Assembly: GCA_029563075.1 (NCBI GenBank)
Contig: JAKQTN010000007.1
Span: 1-64,000 of the forward strand
DNA length: 64,000 nt
Direction: 5' to 3'
Origin: Pseudomonadota bacterium
Lineage (GTDB): Bacteria > Pseudomonadota > Gammaproteobacteria > Burkholderiales > Methylophilaceae
Shown: positions 29,188-38,574 of the stretch, piece by piece
Layout: each line of letters begins with the position of its first letter
How positions within the stretch are numbered: position 1 is the stretch's first letter
Program-made: the position numbers and the translations under genes
Notes under the pieces: model-generated
Database searches by the model: none
What the model saw: only the letters and a program-made list of their open reading frames with translations
Told to the model about the DNA's origin: nothing

Positions 29188-32100
29188 ATGCTAAAACAAG
29201 TGAAAAATTCAACAAAACTAGATCAACCGCTGCTGGTTTCAGGCGACGCGGGCACTATGAGCGAGTTGTTTTCAGACGAGAGAAAATCCGCCTGGAATCT
29301 GCTGGGTTCACTGCAAGGCGTTGCCATTATTGCTACAGACGAGAAATGCAACGTCAATTTTGCCAACGCTTACGCCTGCGAAATCTTCAGCCTGGATCAG
29401 GATAAAGTCGCCTCAGGGAGCGGGCAATTGCCTAAAGCGGTCCATAAGCGCGTCATTGCACACCTGAAAAATCCTGCCACGGATTTTGTACTGCAGTATG
29501 CCTTAAAAAACGAGCTGCGCACACTTAAAGTTTTTTCCTCTGAAGTTTCAAACCTGGAAAATAAAAAAACCGGCTATGTACTGCACATGCACGACATCAC
29601 CGACCGGATTAACACTGAATTGCAATTGCGGCAGGCAGAAGAGCTGTTACGCAACCTGATTGACGCCAGCCCTGATTTCATCTGCTTCAAGGATGCAGGA
29701 AGCCGCTGGCTGGAGGCCAATAGCAGTTGTCTGGAGCTATTCCAGATTAGCCAGCAGGATTATCAATACAAAACTGATATTGACCTCGCCGGCATCGCAG
29801 ATCCGATTTTCAGAGAAACCTTCCGCCATTCAAGGGTCACCGACGAGCGTGCCTGGCAATCGGGAAAATCCATTCGTAATGAAGAAACCATCGCACTTCC
29901 GCATGGCGGCGAGAAAATACTGGACATTATTAAAGTCCCGCTTTTTAATGATGATGGCAGCCGTCAGGGCCTAGTGACGCTGGGCCGCGACATTACCGAA
30001 CGCAAAATGGCAGAAAATCATTTACGCGACCGCAGCGCGGTGCTGGATGCACTGATTTCCTGCGACTGGCTGCTACACTCTGCTGAGTCCTGGCACGCAG
30101 CAGCAACCGAGGTATTACAGCAATTATGCCTTGCGTTACGTTTTACGCGCGCCACCATTCTAAAAAATGCAGCCCCTAATAATCGCGAATCCAAATCTGC
30201 GCCTTCCAAAGTATTGTACAAATGGTCGATGCCCGGATTTGTTAATCCACGCAGTGATCTCGAGGCCATTAACTTTAATGACGCACGCTTAAAACGCTGG
30301 AATGATGCGCTTCAGCAAGGCAGCCCCGTTTTTGGCGATATCAAAGACCTGCCAAGCGGAGAACGCAAAATCCTCAAGCAGCATGACACGCAGTCCATTG
30401 TTATCGTGCCGCTTTTCTGTGACCATGCCTGGTGGGGAAACATCATAATCGAACGCTGTCATGATTTGATTAAGACTACACCGCAAGAGCTTGGCTCTTT
30501 AATGGCGATAGGCAGATCGTTAAGCGTGGCCATTCAAAGAGAAAGCGCCTGCAAACGTTTGCACCAGGCCAAAATCGCTTTTGACAGTGCGACCGAGGGC
30601 ATCATGATCATTGACCAGAACGCCTGCATCACCGCCATTAACAAAGGGTTCACTGACATCACCGGCTTCACTGAGGAAGATGTTCTGGGTGCCACCTCCA
30701 AAGTTTTGCAAGCGGGCCCGGACAATCTATGGAGCAGTTTATTTAATGAAGGAAAATGGTGTGGTGAAGTTTCAAATCACCGAAAAAATGGTGAGCTTTA
30801 TCTGGAATGGCTCACGATTACGGTCGTCAAAAATCAGGAAGGACAAACCGTCAACTATGTCGGCGTTTTTGCTGACATTACCGAGTACAAGCGCTCACAG
30901 CATCGGCTGCATGAACTGGTCAACCATGATCCGCTGACAGGGCTTCCTAATCGCCGCCTCTTGAATGAATTGCTGGAACATGCCATTAAACGCGCCGAAC
31001 GTGAAAAACATCAAATCGCGCTGCTGTTTATTGACCTGGACCGTTTCAAAGCGATAAATGACAGCCTCGGCCATCAGATAGGCGATAAACTGTTATATGA
31101 AGTATCAAAAAGAATCCGCCAGGTGATACGCGAGAGTGACGTAGTGACGCGGCTGGGCGGTGACGAGTTTCTGGTCATGATGGATATGATCAACCAGCCG
31201 GAAGATGCCGAGCAGGTTGCACAAAAGATTATTCATGCCTTACAGGCTGAGTTTAACATCGACAGCAAAGAAATTTATATCAGCGCAAGTATCGGCATTT
31301 CAATATTTCCCAAAGACGGCAGCGATGTCGATAGCACCATCAAAGCAGCCGATATCGCGATGTACCAGGTCAAAAATAATGGCAAAAACAATCACTGCTT
31401 CTATTCGGCTGAACTCAGTAAAGATGTTGTCGAACGTTTCACCATGGAAAGCCAGCTACGGCGAGCTCTGGAGCGTAAGCAGTTTGAGGTGTACTACCAA
31501 CCCCAGGTATCCCTTATTACTGGAGAGATTATTGGCGCGGAGGCGCTTATCCGCTGGAACCACCCTGAATTAGGCCTTGTTTCCCCTGCCAAGTTTATCC
31601 CAGTTGCCGAAGAAACCGGGCTGATTGTTCAGATTGGTGAATGGGTATTGCGTCAGGCAGCGCTACAAGCCATGCAATGGATTAAGGATGGCCATGCCAT
31701 ACAGTGGATTTCAGTCAACGTATCTGGCGTACAGGTGATGCGTAGCAGCTTTGCCGATACGGTTTACGGCATTCTGGTTGAAACAGACTGCGAGCCAAGC
31801 GTGCTGGAGCTGGAAATTACCGAAAGTACTGTGATGCAGAATACTGAATATGTGATTGATACCTTCAACCGCATCAAGCAGCTTGGTGTCCGGTTAGCTA
31901 TCGACGATTTCGGCACAGGCTATTCATCGCTGTCGATTCTCAAGCGGTTACCGCTGGATAAAATAAAAATCGACCAATCGTTTGTACGCGACCTGCCCCA
32001 CGATCAGGATGACGCGGCTATTGCCAGCGCTATTTATGCAATGGCACGCAGTTTGGGGTTTTCTGTCATTGCGGAAGGCGTGGAAACCATGGCGCATGCA

Positions 32101-32214
32101 GAATTCTTGAAAAATATGGGCTGTGAAGAAGCCCAAGGCTACCTGTATAGCAAACCTGTAACCACCACTGAATTCAACAAATTATTAGCCGCAAACAGGC
32201 AACGAGGTAAATAA
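29188..32214 (+). CDS. PAS-GAF-PAS-GGDEF-EAL cyclic-di-GMP protein
   Basis: A 1008-residue sensor that may both make and break cyclic-di-GMP. The order is: PAS (about 40-145), PAS (about 150-270, with LRQAEELLRNLIDASPD and GRDITERK), a GAF-like region (about 285-440), PAS (about 445-565, with ADITEYKRSQ), GGDEF (about 575-735) and EAL (about 755-1005). The GGDEF signature is intact at 657-661, and EALIRW at 785, DDFGTGYSSL and KIDQSFV show a full EAL site. No membrane segment is seen. ATG 29188 is preferred over an in-frame TTG at 29173. The HD-GYP gene follows after 1 bp. Confidence 0.92.
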   Translation: MLKQVKNSTKLDQPLLVSGDAGTMSELFSDERKSAWNLLGSLQGVAIIATDEKCNVNFANAYACEIFSLDQDKVASGSGQLPKAVHKRVIAHLKNPATDFVLQYALKNELRTLKVFSSEVSNLENKKTGYVLHMHDITDRINTELQLRQAEELLRNLIDASPDFICFKDAGSRWLEANSSCLELFQISQQDYQYKTDIDLAGIADPIFRETFRHSRVTDERAWQSGKSIRNEETIALPHGGEKILDIIKVPLFNDDGSRQGLVTLGRDITERKMAENHLRDRSAVLDALISCDWLLHSAESWHAAATEVLQQLCLALRFTRATILKNAAPNNRESKSAPSKVLYKWSMPGFVNPRSDLEAINFNDARLKRWNDALQQGSPVFGDIKDLPSGERKILKQHDTQSIVIVPLFCDHAWWGNIIIERCHDLIKTTPQELGSLMAIGRSLSVAIQRESACKRLHQAKIAFDSATEGIMIIDQNACITAINKGFTDITGFTEEDVLGATSKVLQAGPDNLWSSLFNEGKWCGEVSNHRKNGELYLEWLTITVVKNQEGQTVNYVGVFADITEYKRSQHRLHELVNHDPLTGLPNRRLLNELLEHAIKRAEREKHQIALLFIDLDRFKAINDSLGHQIGDKLLYEVSKRIRQVIRESDVVTRLGGDEFLVMMDMINQPEDAEQVAQKIIHALQAEFNIDSKEIYISASIGISIFPKDGSDVDSTIKAADIAMYQVKNNGKNNHCFYSAELSKDVVERFTMESQLRRALERKQFEVYYQPQVSLITGEIIGAEALIRWNHPELGLVSPAKFIPVAEETGLIVQIGEWVLRQAALQAMQWIKDGHAIQWISVNVSGVQVMRSSFADTVYGILVETDCEPSVLELEITESTVMQNTEYVIDTFNRIKQLGVRLAIDDFGTGYSSLSILKRLPLDKIKIDQSFVRDLPHDQDDAAIASAIYAMARSLGFSVIAEGVETMAHAEFLKNMGCEEAQGYLYSKPVTTTEFNKLLAANRQRGK

Positions 32215-32215
32215 A

Positions 32216-33511
32216 ATGCAATCTAATCAACCCCATTTTATAGAAGTTGGCCAACTTCAAGTCGGCTTGTATGTTCACCTTGACTTGGGCTGGATGGATC
32301 ACCCATTCACCCTGAGCAACTTTAAACTTAAAGATGAAGAACAAATTCTGAAGATCAAGAAAATTGGGCTTAAAAAATTACGCTATGATCCAAAACGCAG
32401 TGATTGCGAGCCATTGCCTGTGACGCCGGTTACGCCTGCCAGCACGGCTACTTCAGCAGTTAAATCTGACAACAGTACAGCAGCCAAAGATGAAGCGCCT
32501 ATTATTCCATCTAAAGCTGTGCGTCTGGTGCAGCTGCAGAAAGCGATTGATGAAAACGAAAAAAAATTCATCACTGCCAGCAATATTACACGTCAGATCA
32601 CACGCAACATTATTACCGAACCGAAAGCTTGCATCGAACAAGCCACCTTAATGATCAATGACATGGTGGATACCGCGCTGATGGAAGGCGATGTGGCCAT
32701 CCATGCACTGAATGGCAATAACTCGAGCGATCAAAATTATCAGCACCCGCTCAATGTCACCGTGCTTGCGCTCATGATGGCCAAGTCCATTGAAATGTCC
32801 AAAGAAGATGTGCGCCTGCTGGGCATGGCGGCGCTATTCCATGACATCGGCAAGGCTGAAATCGCCGAGCATATTTTGACAAAAAAAGAGCCACGCACAA
32901 AATCCGAGCAATTGCACTACGAACAGCACTGCGAGATTGGCGCGCGTATGGCAAAAGAGGTGGGGCTGCCGGTACGCGTGGGTAAAATCATCTTGCAGCA
33001 CCATGAGCACGCGGATGGCACGGGTTTTCCTAACCGCCTGAATAACGAACGGACAGACCCGCTCGCCAGATTAGTCGCGCTGGCAAATGGATATGATAAT
33101 CTATGCAACCCAAATAACTATGTGCTTGCCAAAACACCTTACGAGGCCCTGGCGCATATGTATGCCCATCAGCGCACCAAATTCGATGAATCGTTGCTCA
33201 AACACCTCATCAAATCGCTTGGTATTTATCCACCCGGCAGTATCGTTCAACTATCCACGGGCGTACATGCGATAGTGATTTCGGCTAACCCCAACAAACC
33301 CTTACGCCCTTATGTGATGCTGCATGATCCGTTGGCCGACCGGAAAGCACCACGGATACTGGATTTGCGCCAAGAGCCGAACATCAATATCAGTGCCTGC
33401 ATACATGCAAACCAACTGCCGCCTGACGTGCGAAGCTATTTGAATCCGCGTAACAAAATCAGTTATTTTATGGATACAGAGTTATTAAAAAATGAAGACG
33501 GACTAAATTAA
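32216..33511 (+). CDS. DUF3391/HD-GYP cyclic-di-GMP phosphodiesterase
   Basis: A 431-residue likely phosphodiesterase that cuts cyclic-di-GMP. The N-terminal DUF3391 part has VGQLQVGLYVHLDLGWMDHPF, then an alanine- and threonine-rich linker, then HD-GYP. The metal pair His209-Asp210 is in LFHDIGKAE. The GYP loop is HHEHADGTGFP (262-272), with Phe where the signature has Tyr. A 1-bp gap to the GGDEF-EAL gene points to one operon and one signalling unit. Its stop overlaps the end of the convergent beta-propeller gene by 4 bp. Confidence 0.88.
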   Translation: MQSNQPHFIEVGQLQVGLYVHLDLGWMDHPFTLSNFKLKDEEQILKIKKIGLKKLRYDPKRSDCEPLPVTPVTPASTATSAVKSDNSTAAKDEAPIIPSKAVRLVQLQKAIDENEKKFITASNITRQITRNIITEPKACIEQATLMINDMVDTALMEGDVAIHALNGNNSSDQNYQHPLNVTVLALMMAKSIEMSKEDVRLLGMAALFHDIGKAEIAEHILTKKEPRTKSEQLHYEQHCEIGARMAKEVGLPVRVGKIILQHHEHADGTGFPNRLNNERTDPLARLVALANGYDNLCNPNNYVLAKTPYEALAHMYAHQRTKFDESLLKHLIKSLGIYPPGSIVQLSTGVHAIVISANPNKPLRPYVMLHDPLADRKAPRILDLRQEPNINISACIHANQLPPDVRSYLNPRNKISYFMDTELLKNEDGLN

Positions 33512-34722
33512 ATCGGCCTACTTTTTAACGCTATTACAATCAAGCCATCCTGCAGTGTATTCCATATCAGATAAGGCTGATTCTTGTCTTGAATTAGAAT
33601 CGGGTAATCTGCTTTTTGGCTGGAAGTCGCAAGCGTTTCGGCTTCATTCCATGATTTGCCGCCATCATTTGAAAACATGCCTAAGATACTGGATTTGCCG
33701 TCTTTAATCTCGCGCCAGACTAACCAAATGTTTTCAAGGCCCAATTTATCTGAAAAGCTTAACAGTGCAGGATGACCTGCCTGTTTGGCATTGTCTCCAA
33801 ATTTTTTCGCCGGCGAGGATGCCCAAGCCACACCATCCATGCGGCTGTAATAGAGTCCCGGCTTGGCATCGTTACCATCGAAATACGCCATATGGTAACC
33901 CCACCAGCCCTTGCTCTCACCCCCACTTGCTAAAGCAGCTCCATGATGCGGGCAGCCATCAATTTGCCAATGCCCAAAGGTGGCGCGGTGCGTGTCGGGC
34001 TTTGCGTCCGCTTTCGGGATTTCTGCTATCATGTGGTCGCGCTCACTGCCCTCAAACACATGCCGCCAGAGCGCAACCACAGCACCATCCGGCTTGTTGG
34101 TGGTGACAATGCGGCAGCACTCGCAGCTGCTGTCAGCTAGCTTTTGTTCCGACTTAAAACTCGCGCCTTTGTCAGCAGAAACGGCATAATAAATCGCTGC
34201 GCCATCGTATTTTTTACCCGCTGCTTTAGCTGCAATCAAATCGCGTTTATCTACCCAGGAAACCGTGATATTGCCATCTGGCGCAACATTTAACGCGTCA
34301 AAACGGTGGGTGATTTCGGCGCGATCTTGATGCACAATATAAGGCTTCTCGAAAGTTTTACCCGCATCAATCGACCGCGCAAACCAGATATGCCCTGCAA
34401 ACGGCTTTTTAAGTGCCTCCGTCCAAGTCACGTAGATATTGCCTTCTGGCGAGATGGCGATTTTTGGTCGCGCTTCGCCATCTGCGCCAATTTTTTGCAC
34501 GACTTGATTCACCTTTACAGATGCTGAAAACGTTTTGCCGAAATCGCTACTTTTATCCACGACCACAAAACCATCATGCACACCGGCACGCCATAAATTT
34601 CCCTGCGAATCAAATGCTGCACTGATTGCCAAGGCGCCTTTTTGCGGCAAGGTGTGTTCTTCGTGTGCGATACTTAAAAATGTCGCCAACATCAAACAAA
34701 GCGATAAGAAAGTTTTTATCAT
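33508..34722 (-). CDS. Secreted Asp-box beta-propeller (sialidase-like) protein
   Basis: A 404-residue exported protein with sialidase-type BNR repeats. Four Asp-boxes are seen: SSDFGKTF, SIDAGKTF, SADKGASF and SNDGGKSW, about evenly spaced. The signal peptide ends near SIAHEEH. Two further blocks are notable: SSCECCRIV and DGCPHHGAA, with Cys and His residues that could bind metal or make disulfides. I could not place a full sialidase active site (Arg triad, Tyr-Glu), so sugar hydrolysis should not be assumed. ATG 34722 with AAGG upstream is better than TTG 34743. It lies 10 bp behind the TonB receptor gene, so the two are one operon. Confidence 0.75.
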   Translation of the reverse strand: MIKTFLSLCLMLATFLSIAHEEHTLPQKGALAISAAFDSQGNLWRAGVHDGFVVVDKSSDFGKTFSASVKVNQVVQKIGADGEARPKIAISPEGNIYVTWTEALKKPFAGHIWFARSIDAGKTFEKPYIVHQDRAEITHRFDALNVAPDGNITVSWVDKRDLIAAKAAGKKYDGAAIYYAVSADKGASFKSEQKLADSSCECCRIVTTNKPDGAVVALWRHVFEGSERDHMIAEIPKADAKPDTHRATFGHWQIDGCPHHGAALASGGESKGWWGYHMAYFDGNDAKPGLYYSRMDGVAWASSPAKKFGDNAKQAGHPALLSFSDKLGLENIWLVWREIKDGKSSILGMFSNDGGKSWNEAETLATSSQKADYPILIQDKNQPYLIWNTLQDGLIVIALKSRPI

Positions 34723-34732
34723 TTTTTTAACC

Positions 34733-37081
34733 TTAGTAATCAAACTTCATGCCCGCAAAAAAAGTCCTCTGTGGGTAAGGGTTTGGGTTTACATAATATT
34801 TGTAGTTGTTCAGGTTATTGATACCAGCCGATGCTGTCCATTGATTATTTACTTTATAAACAAGTTTGGTATCAAACACCGTGTACCGCGTAGCTGTGGT
34901 ACCGTAAGTGTTTGGATTGGTTGTATTGTATAGCAGATTAATCTCTTGATTGCCGCTGTAACGCCCAGCTAGGCTTAACGAGAACTTATCGTTGACATGA
35001 TAAACACCCACAATAGTCGCGCGCCAATCAGGAATGCGTGGCTGATCTTTACCCTCCGTGAACGGATTTTTATCGTTCTTCACAATTTCAGAATCCACAT
35101 AGGTTATGCTGGCATTCAAATCGAAACCATCGAACCACAAATCGCTCAATTGCAGCGCGGTTTCAATGCCTTTGGTGCGAATTTTATCGATATTTTGAAT
35201 GCTCGAAATTGTCACGCCAGGAATCGTTGTAGTGTCAGTCTGCGAAATTAGCGCATCGCGTTTATCCTCATAGAATAACGACGTACGCCATAAACCTTTT
35301 GACAAAATTTTCTCAACCGTAAACTCACTTGAACGCACATGTTCTGGTTTCAAATTAGGATCATTCGCCCGCACATTTCCTGGCAAGCTAATGGTTTGAA
35401 ACATCTCGGCGACACTTGGGTAACGATAGGCTTTACCAAACGATCCACGTAAAATCCAATCGTGCGTTGGCTGATACGACAGCGCAAATTTTGGCGAAAA
35501 ATCATTTTGTGATCGATCTGCATAATTCAATTGCCTAAACCCAACTGGGTTTGCCGCATTAAAATTACTGCCATCAAACGCTTTCCAATGTTCCCAACGC
35601 CCGCCAATAGTGGCTTTCCAGCCATGTATAAACGCCCAAGCATCTTGCAAATACAGCGCCTGTGTTTGCGTTTTACCGTATGAATTAGTACGCAAAGTAC
35701 CACTGTCACTTTTCAACCAATTTGTCACATTTAAAGTTTCAGATTCCAACTCGTATTGATCATAGTGATATCCAAAACTAATTTGATGTTCGCTTTTTGT
35801 ATCACCATCAGGTCTAAAATCACCACGCAAATCAAGCGTTTTCCAGCCTGTACCCTCACCATTTACATACATACCAGCCGACCTCACTGCGCCTTCGCCA
35901 TCATCAAATGCGTTGGTTTGCACCGCAGTACGCACAAAATCTTTATTTTGATCATACAAACTGGCTACTGCTTCAAAGTCCCACATGCCGCCAGTATCAG
36001 ACTTGAGTGACAGGCCATGCATCCAGTGTTCGCTCTCACTATGGCTTGGCCCTGTAGCAGTTAGCGTGTAAAAGTTAGGGTCGCCCGCAAAGCGCACAAA
36101 TCGAGTTGTACCGCCAGCGGTCGTGTTCAGCAATGTTTGCCCTGAAGCGGTTTTTAAATAGCCATCCACGCTGCCATCCGAATCATTCTGCCATAGACCT
36201 AAGCTATATTTCGCTTGCAGTGTGGGTGAAATATCGTAAGCCAATTTAATAGTGGCGCTGTCCTGAATAGTATGGTCAATACCGGTGGTGCTGGTAATAA
36301 TACGTGGCTTTCCGGTAGTATCAATATCACGAATTCCACCCGTGACTAAGGTAGAGTTAGCAAGCGTACCACCACTTGCGGCACGAGCCGCATTGCCAAA
36401 CGTCTGCGGTTGCCCATGGCTATCCAGATGATCGATATTGATTAAAAAAGATAAATCATTATATTTGCTACCGATAGCCGCATTGCCGTGTCCGCCGCTA
36501 AATTGGTCGTCTGCACCATACAACTCAAAACGCTGTGTGAAACCATCTAAAGCCACATGCGCTTCAAACTTTTCTGGCATTCGCGTGGTGATATTCAACA
36601 CGCCGCCCATCGAATTGCCTGGGTAAAGTGCAGAAAAAGGCCCATACATAATATCGATGCGCTCAATCTCATTGGGTGAAACCATGCCCCAGCGCGGCGG
36701 CGTGCTAAAGCTGTTATTGAGAAAGTTGGATAACAGCAAATCGTCTGCATAAACAATCGTTTGCGCACTGGCAATGGCACTGTTAGCGCGCATCACCAAA
36801 ATACCGTTACGGTCACCAATGTAGCGCTCACGCACATGCACGCTAGGCAGATACTGCAACGCACCCGAAGTAGTGACCGTGTTGGCGCTCTCTTCAATTT
36901 GTTTGGCGGTCACACTCTCTACCGTATTGGGAACATTGGCTGGCACACCAGGCTTGGCTGCCCTCACTTCAATTTTTTCTAAAGTTTGTTCTGAGTCTAA
37001 ATAAGTATCGTGATCTGCCCAAGCAAATTGACTTATGCAAAACAATACGCTCACCGCGCATGTTATTAATTTTTCAGTCAT
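34733..37081 (-). CDS. TonB-dependent outer-membrane receptor
   Basis: A 782-residue outer-membrane active transporter. After a signal peptide ending near QFAWA it has a TonB-box-like region (TLEKIEVRA), the plug (VPNTVESVTAKQIEESANT, GPFSALYPGNSMGGVLNI with the end of the plug), and a 22-strand barrel that ends in the usual aromatic residue, RTFFAGMKFDY. The TonB box suggests energy-coupled import of a metal complex or small organic compound. Substrate is unknown. The beta-propeller gene downstream may supply or capture the substrate. The gene is divergent from regB across a 185-bp region with a RegA-type box. Confidence 0.9.
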   Translation of the reverse strand: MTEKLITCAVSVLFCISQFAWADHDTYLDSEQTLEKIEVRAAKPGVPANVPNTVESVTAKQIEESANTVTTSGALQYLPSVHVRERYIGDRNGILVMRANSAIASAQTIVYADDLLLSNFLNNSFSTPPRWGMVSPNEIERIDIMYGPFSALYPGNSMGGVLNITTRMPEKFEAHVALDGFTQRFELYGADDQFSGGHGNAAIGSKYNDLSFLINIDHLDSHGQPQTFGNAARAASGGTLANSTLVTGGIRDIDTTGKPRIITSTTGIDHTIQDSATIKLAYDISPTLQAKYSLGLWQNDSDGSVDGYLKTASGQTLLNTTAGGTTRFVRFAGDPNFYTLTATGPSHSESEHWMHGLSLKSDTGGMWDFEAVASLYDQNKDFVRTAVQTNAFDDGEGAVRSAGMYVNGEGTGWKTLDLRGDFRPDGDTKSEHQISFGYHYDQYELESETLNVTNWLKSDSGTLRTNSYGKTQTQALYLQDAWAFIHGWKATIGGRWEHWKAFDGSNFNAANPVGFRQLNYADRSQNDFSPKFALSYQPTHDWILRGSFGKAYRYPSVAEMFQTISLPGNVRANDPNLKPEHVRSSEFTVEKILSKGLWRTSLFYEDKRDALISQTDTTTIPGVTISSIQNIDKIRTKGIETALQLSDLWFDGFDLNASITYVDSEIVKNDKNPFTEGKDQPRIPDWRATIVGVYHVNDKFSLSLAGRYSGNQEINLLYNTTNPNTYGTTATRYTVFDTKLVYKVNNQWTASAGINNLNNYKYYVNPNPYPQRTFFAGMKFDY

Positions 37082-37164
37082 TACTCTTTACCCTAATTTT
37101 TTACTTTACTATTGTGGCAATTTTATTTGAGATATTCATCGAGCGGAATGTGACATGTTGCCGC

Positions 37165-37179
37165 GCGACAATATGTCGC
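37165..37179. promoter_or_regulatory. RegA/PrrA-type binding site between the TonB receptor gene and regB
   Basis: GCGACAATATGTCGC is a perfect inverted repeat (GCGAC-N5-GTCGC). It fits the known RegA/PrrA/ActR consensus of GCGNC and GNCGC half-sites with a short spacer. The box lies 83 bp before the receptor start on the minus strand and 87 bp before the regB start on the plus strand. The gene product of regA is encoded two genes on, so auto-control of regBA and joint control of the receptor operon are expected but not shown. Confidence 0.65.
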
Positions 37180-37189
37180 AGGTGGATTT

Positions 37190-37219
37190 AAGACATTACT
37201 TTCGTTAACGTTTTATAAT
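37190..37219 (+). promoter_or_regulatory. Possible promoter of regBA
   Basis: TATAAT at 37214-37219 has AAGACA at 37190-37195, an 18-bp spacing, 47 bp before the regB ATG. The -10 is perfect and the -35 is a 4-of-6 match. The RegA-type inverted repeat lies 10 bp upstream of this -35, a position fitting activation by RegA. Confidence 0.42.
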
Positions 37220-37266
37220 AGCGGCCTATAACAGATTCACCCATTGGGCTAAAACAATAGTAGCTT

Positions 37267-38574
37267 ATGCACCCACACCAACGTATCTTATCAAGCGCAA
37301 CGCGCCTTAATATGCATCGCTTAATCATATTGCGCTGGGTGGTGATGGTTTCCCTCGGTTTGGTGATTTTTGGCTTACAGCTCGCATCTATCCCTTTACC
37401 AGTTTTACATTTATCACTCGCCATTGCAGCGCTGGGTTTATTTAATATCATCGCTTGGTGGCGCTTAAAGCAAACGCAGCAGACCACAGAGAACGAACTA
37501 CTTATACAGCTTTTGGGCGACATTACCGCTTTTTCCGCGCTTTTTTATTTTAGCGGCGGTTATAGCAACCCATTTATCTGGATGTATTTACTGCCCATTA
37601 CTGTGGCTGCGGTAGCTTTGCAAGCCCGTAATGCCTGGTTGATTGCTGGCTTGAGCATTGCTTGTTATACCTTGCTTATCTTTTATCACATACCGCTTTC
37701 GCACTTACATATGCATGACCATAATGGCATGCAAGCAAATATGCAATTTGACATTCATTTAGTCGGCATGTGGCTGGGCTTTGTAGTGAGTGCGATTATT
37801 GTGGCGATTTTTATTACCCGCATTGGACAGAATTTGCGCGATTACGATAAAAAAATTGCCGAAGTACGTGAAAAAGCGCTTGAAAGCGAACGCATGCTGG
37901 CTTTGGGAACGCTCGCTACCAGCGCCGCGCACGAGCTAGGCACACCGCTTGCAACTATCGCCGTAATAAGCAAAGAGTTATCGCAAGAATTGAAAAACCA
38001 GCCAGAAGCTTTGCAACAACTTGAGATATTGCGTACACAAATCTCACGTTGCAAAGAAATTTTATCTTCTATTACCCGCAATGCAGGACAAAACCGAGCG
38101 GAGGCCGGCCTAGGCCTGTCACTGCGTGATTTTTTAGAGGATGCCATTCAACGCTGGCGGGACACCCGGCCTGCTAGCGAGTTGGTTGTGTCTATGCCTT
38201 CAACTGCGCATAATCCTTATATTTTTATGGACAGAACACTCACACAGGCCATACAAAACTTGCTGGATAACGCAGCTGATGAATCTCCAGAGCGCGTGCT
38301 TTTTAACGCTGAATGGGATGATAAATTGTTAAAGATTCAGATTCGGGATTTTGGCAGCGGACTGAGCGCCGAAACAAAAAAGCAACTAGGCAAACCATTT
38401 TTCACTTCTAAGAATGAAGAAGGTATGGGCTTGGGTGTTTATTTAACACAAACCACACTGGCACGCTACGCTGGCGAGCTGAGCCTCAGCAATCATCCCG
38501 ATGGCGGTGTAATGACAAGCGTAAGGCTGCCCCTTGAAAAATTGCTTGTAGAAAAATTGAAAGTTTCTAAATGA
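37267..38574 (+). CDS. regB: RegB/PrrB-type redox sensor histidine kinase
   Basis: A 435-residue membrane kinase with six membrane spans in the first 180 residues. The quinone-related loop has FSGGYSNPFIWMYLLPI. The H-box is SAAHELGTPLATIAVISKEL with His222. Cys262 in ISRCKEIL matches the redox Cys of Rhodobacter RegB (Cys265), and the ATPase part has N-box LLDNAADESPE and G-boxes. Such kinases sense ubiquinone and disulfide state to switch respiration genes under low oxygen. The regA start overlaps the stop of this gene by 4 bp. Confidence 0.9.
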   Translation: MHPHQRILSSATRLNMHRLIILRWVVMVSLGLVIFGLQLASIPLPVLHLSLAIAALGLFNIIAWWRLKQTQQTTENELLIQLLGDITAFSALFYFSGGYSNPFIWMYLLPITVAAVALQARNAWLIAGLSIACYTLLIFYHIPLSHLHMHDHNGMQANMQFDIHLVGMWLGFVVSAIIVAIFITRIGQNLRDYDKKIAEVREKALESERMLALGTLATSAAHELGTPLATIAVISKELSQELKNQPEALQQLEILRTQISRCKEILSSITRNAGQNRAEAGLGLSLRDFLEDAIQRWRDTRPASELVVSMPSTAHNPYIFMDRTLTQAIQNLLDNAADESPERVLFNAEWDDKLLKIQIRDFGSGLSAETKKQLGKPFFTSKNEEGMGLGVYLTQTTLARYAGELSLSNHPDGGVMTSVRLPLEKLLVEKLKVSK

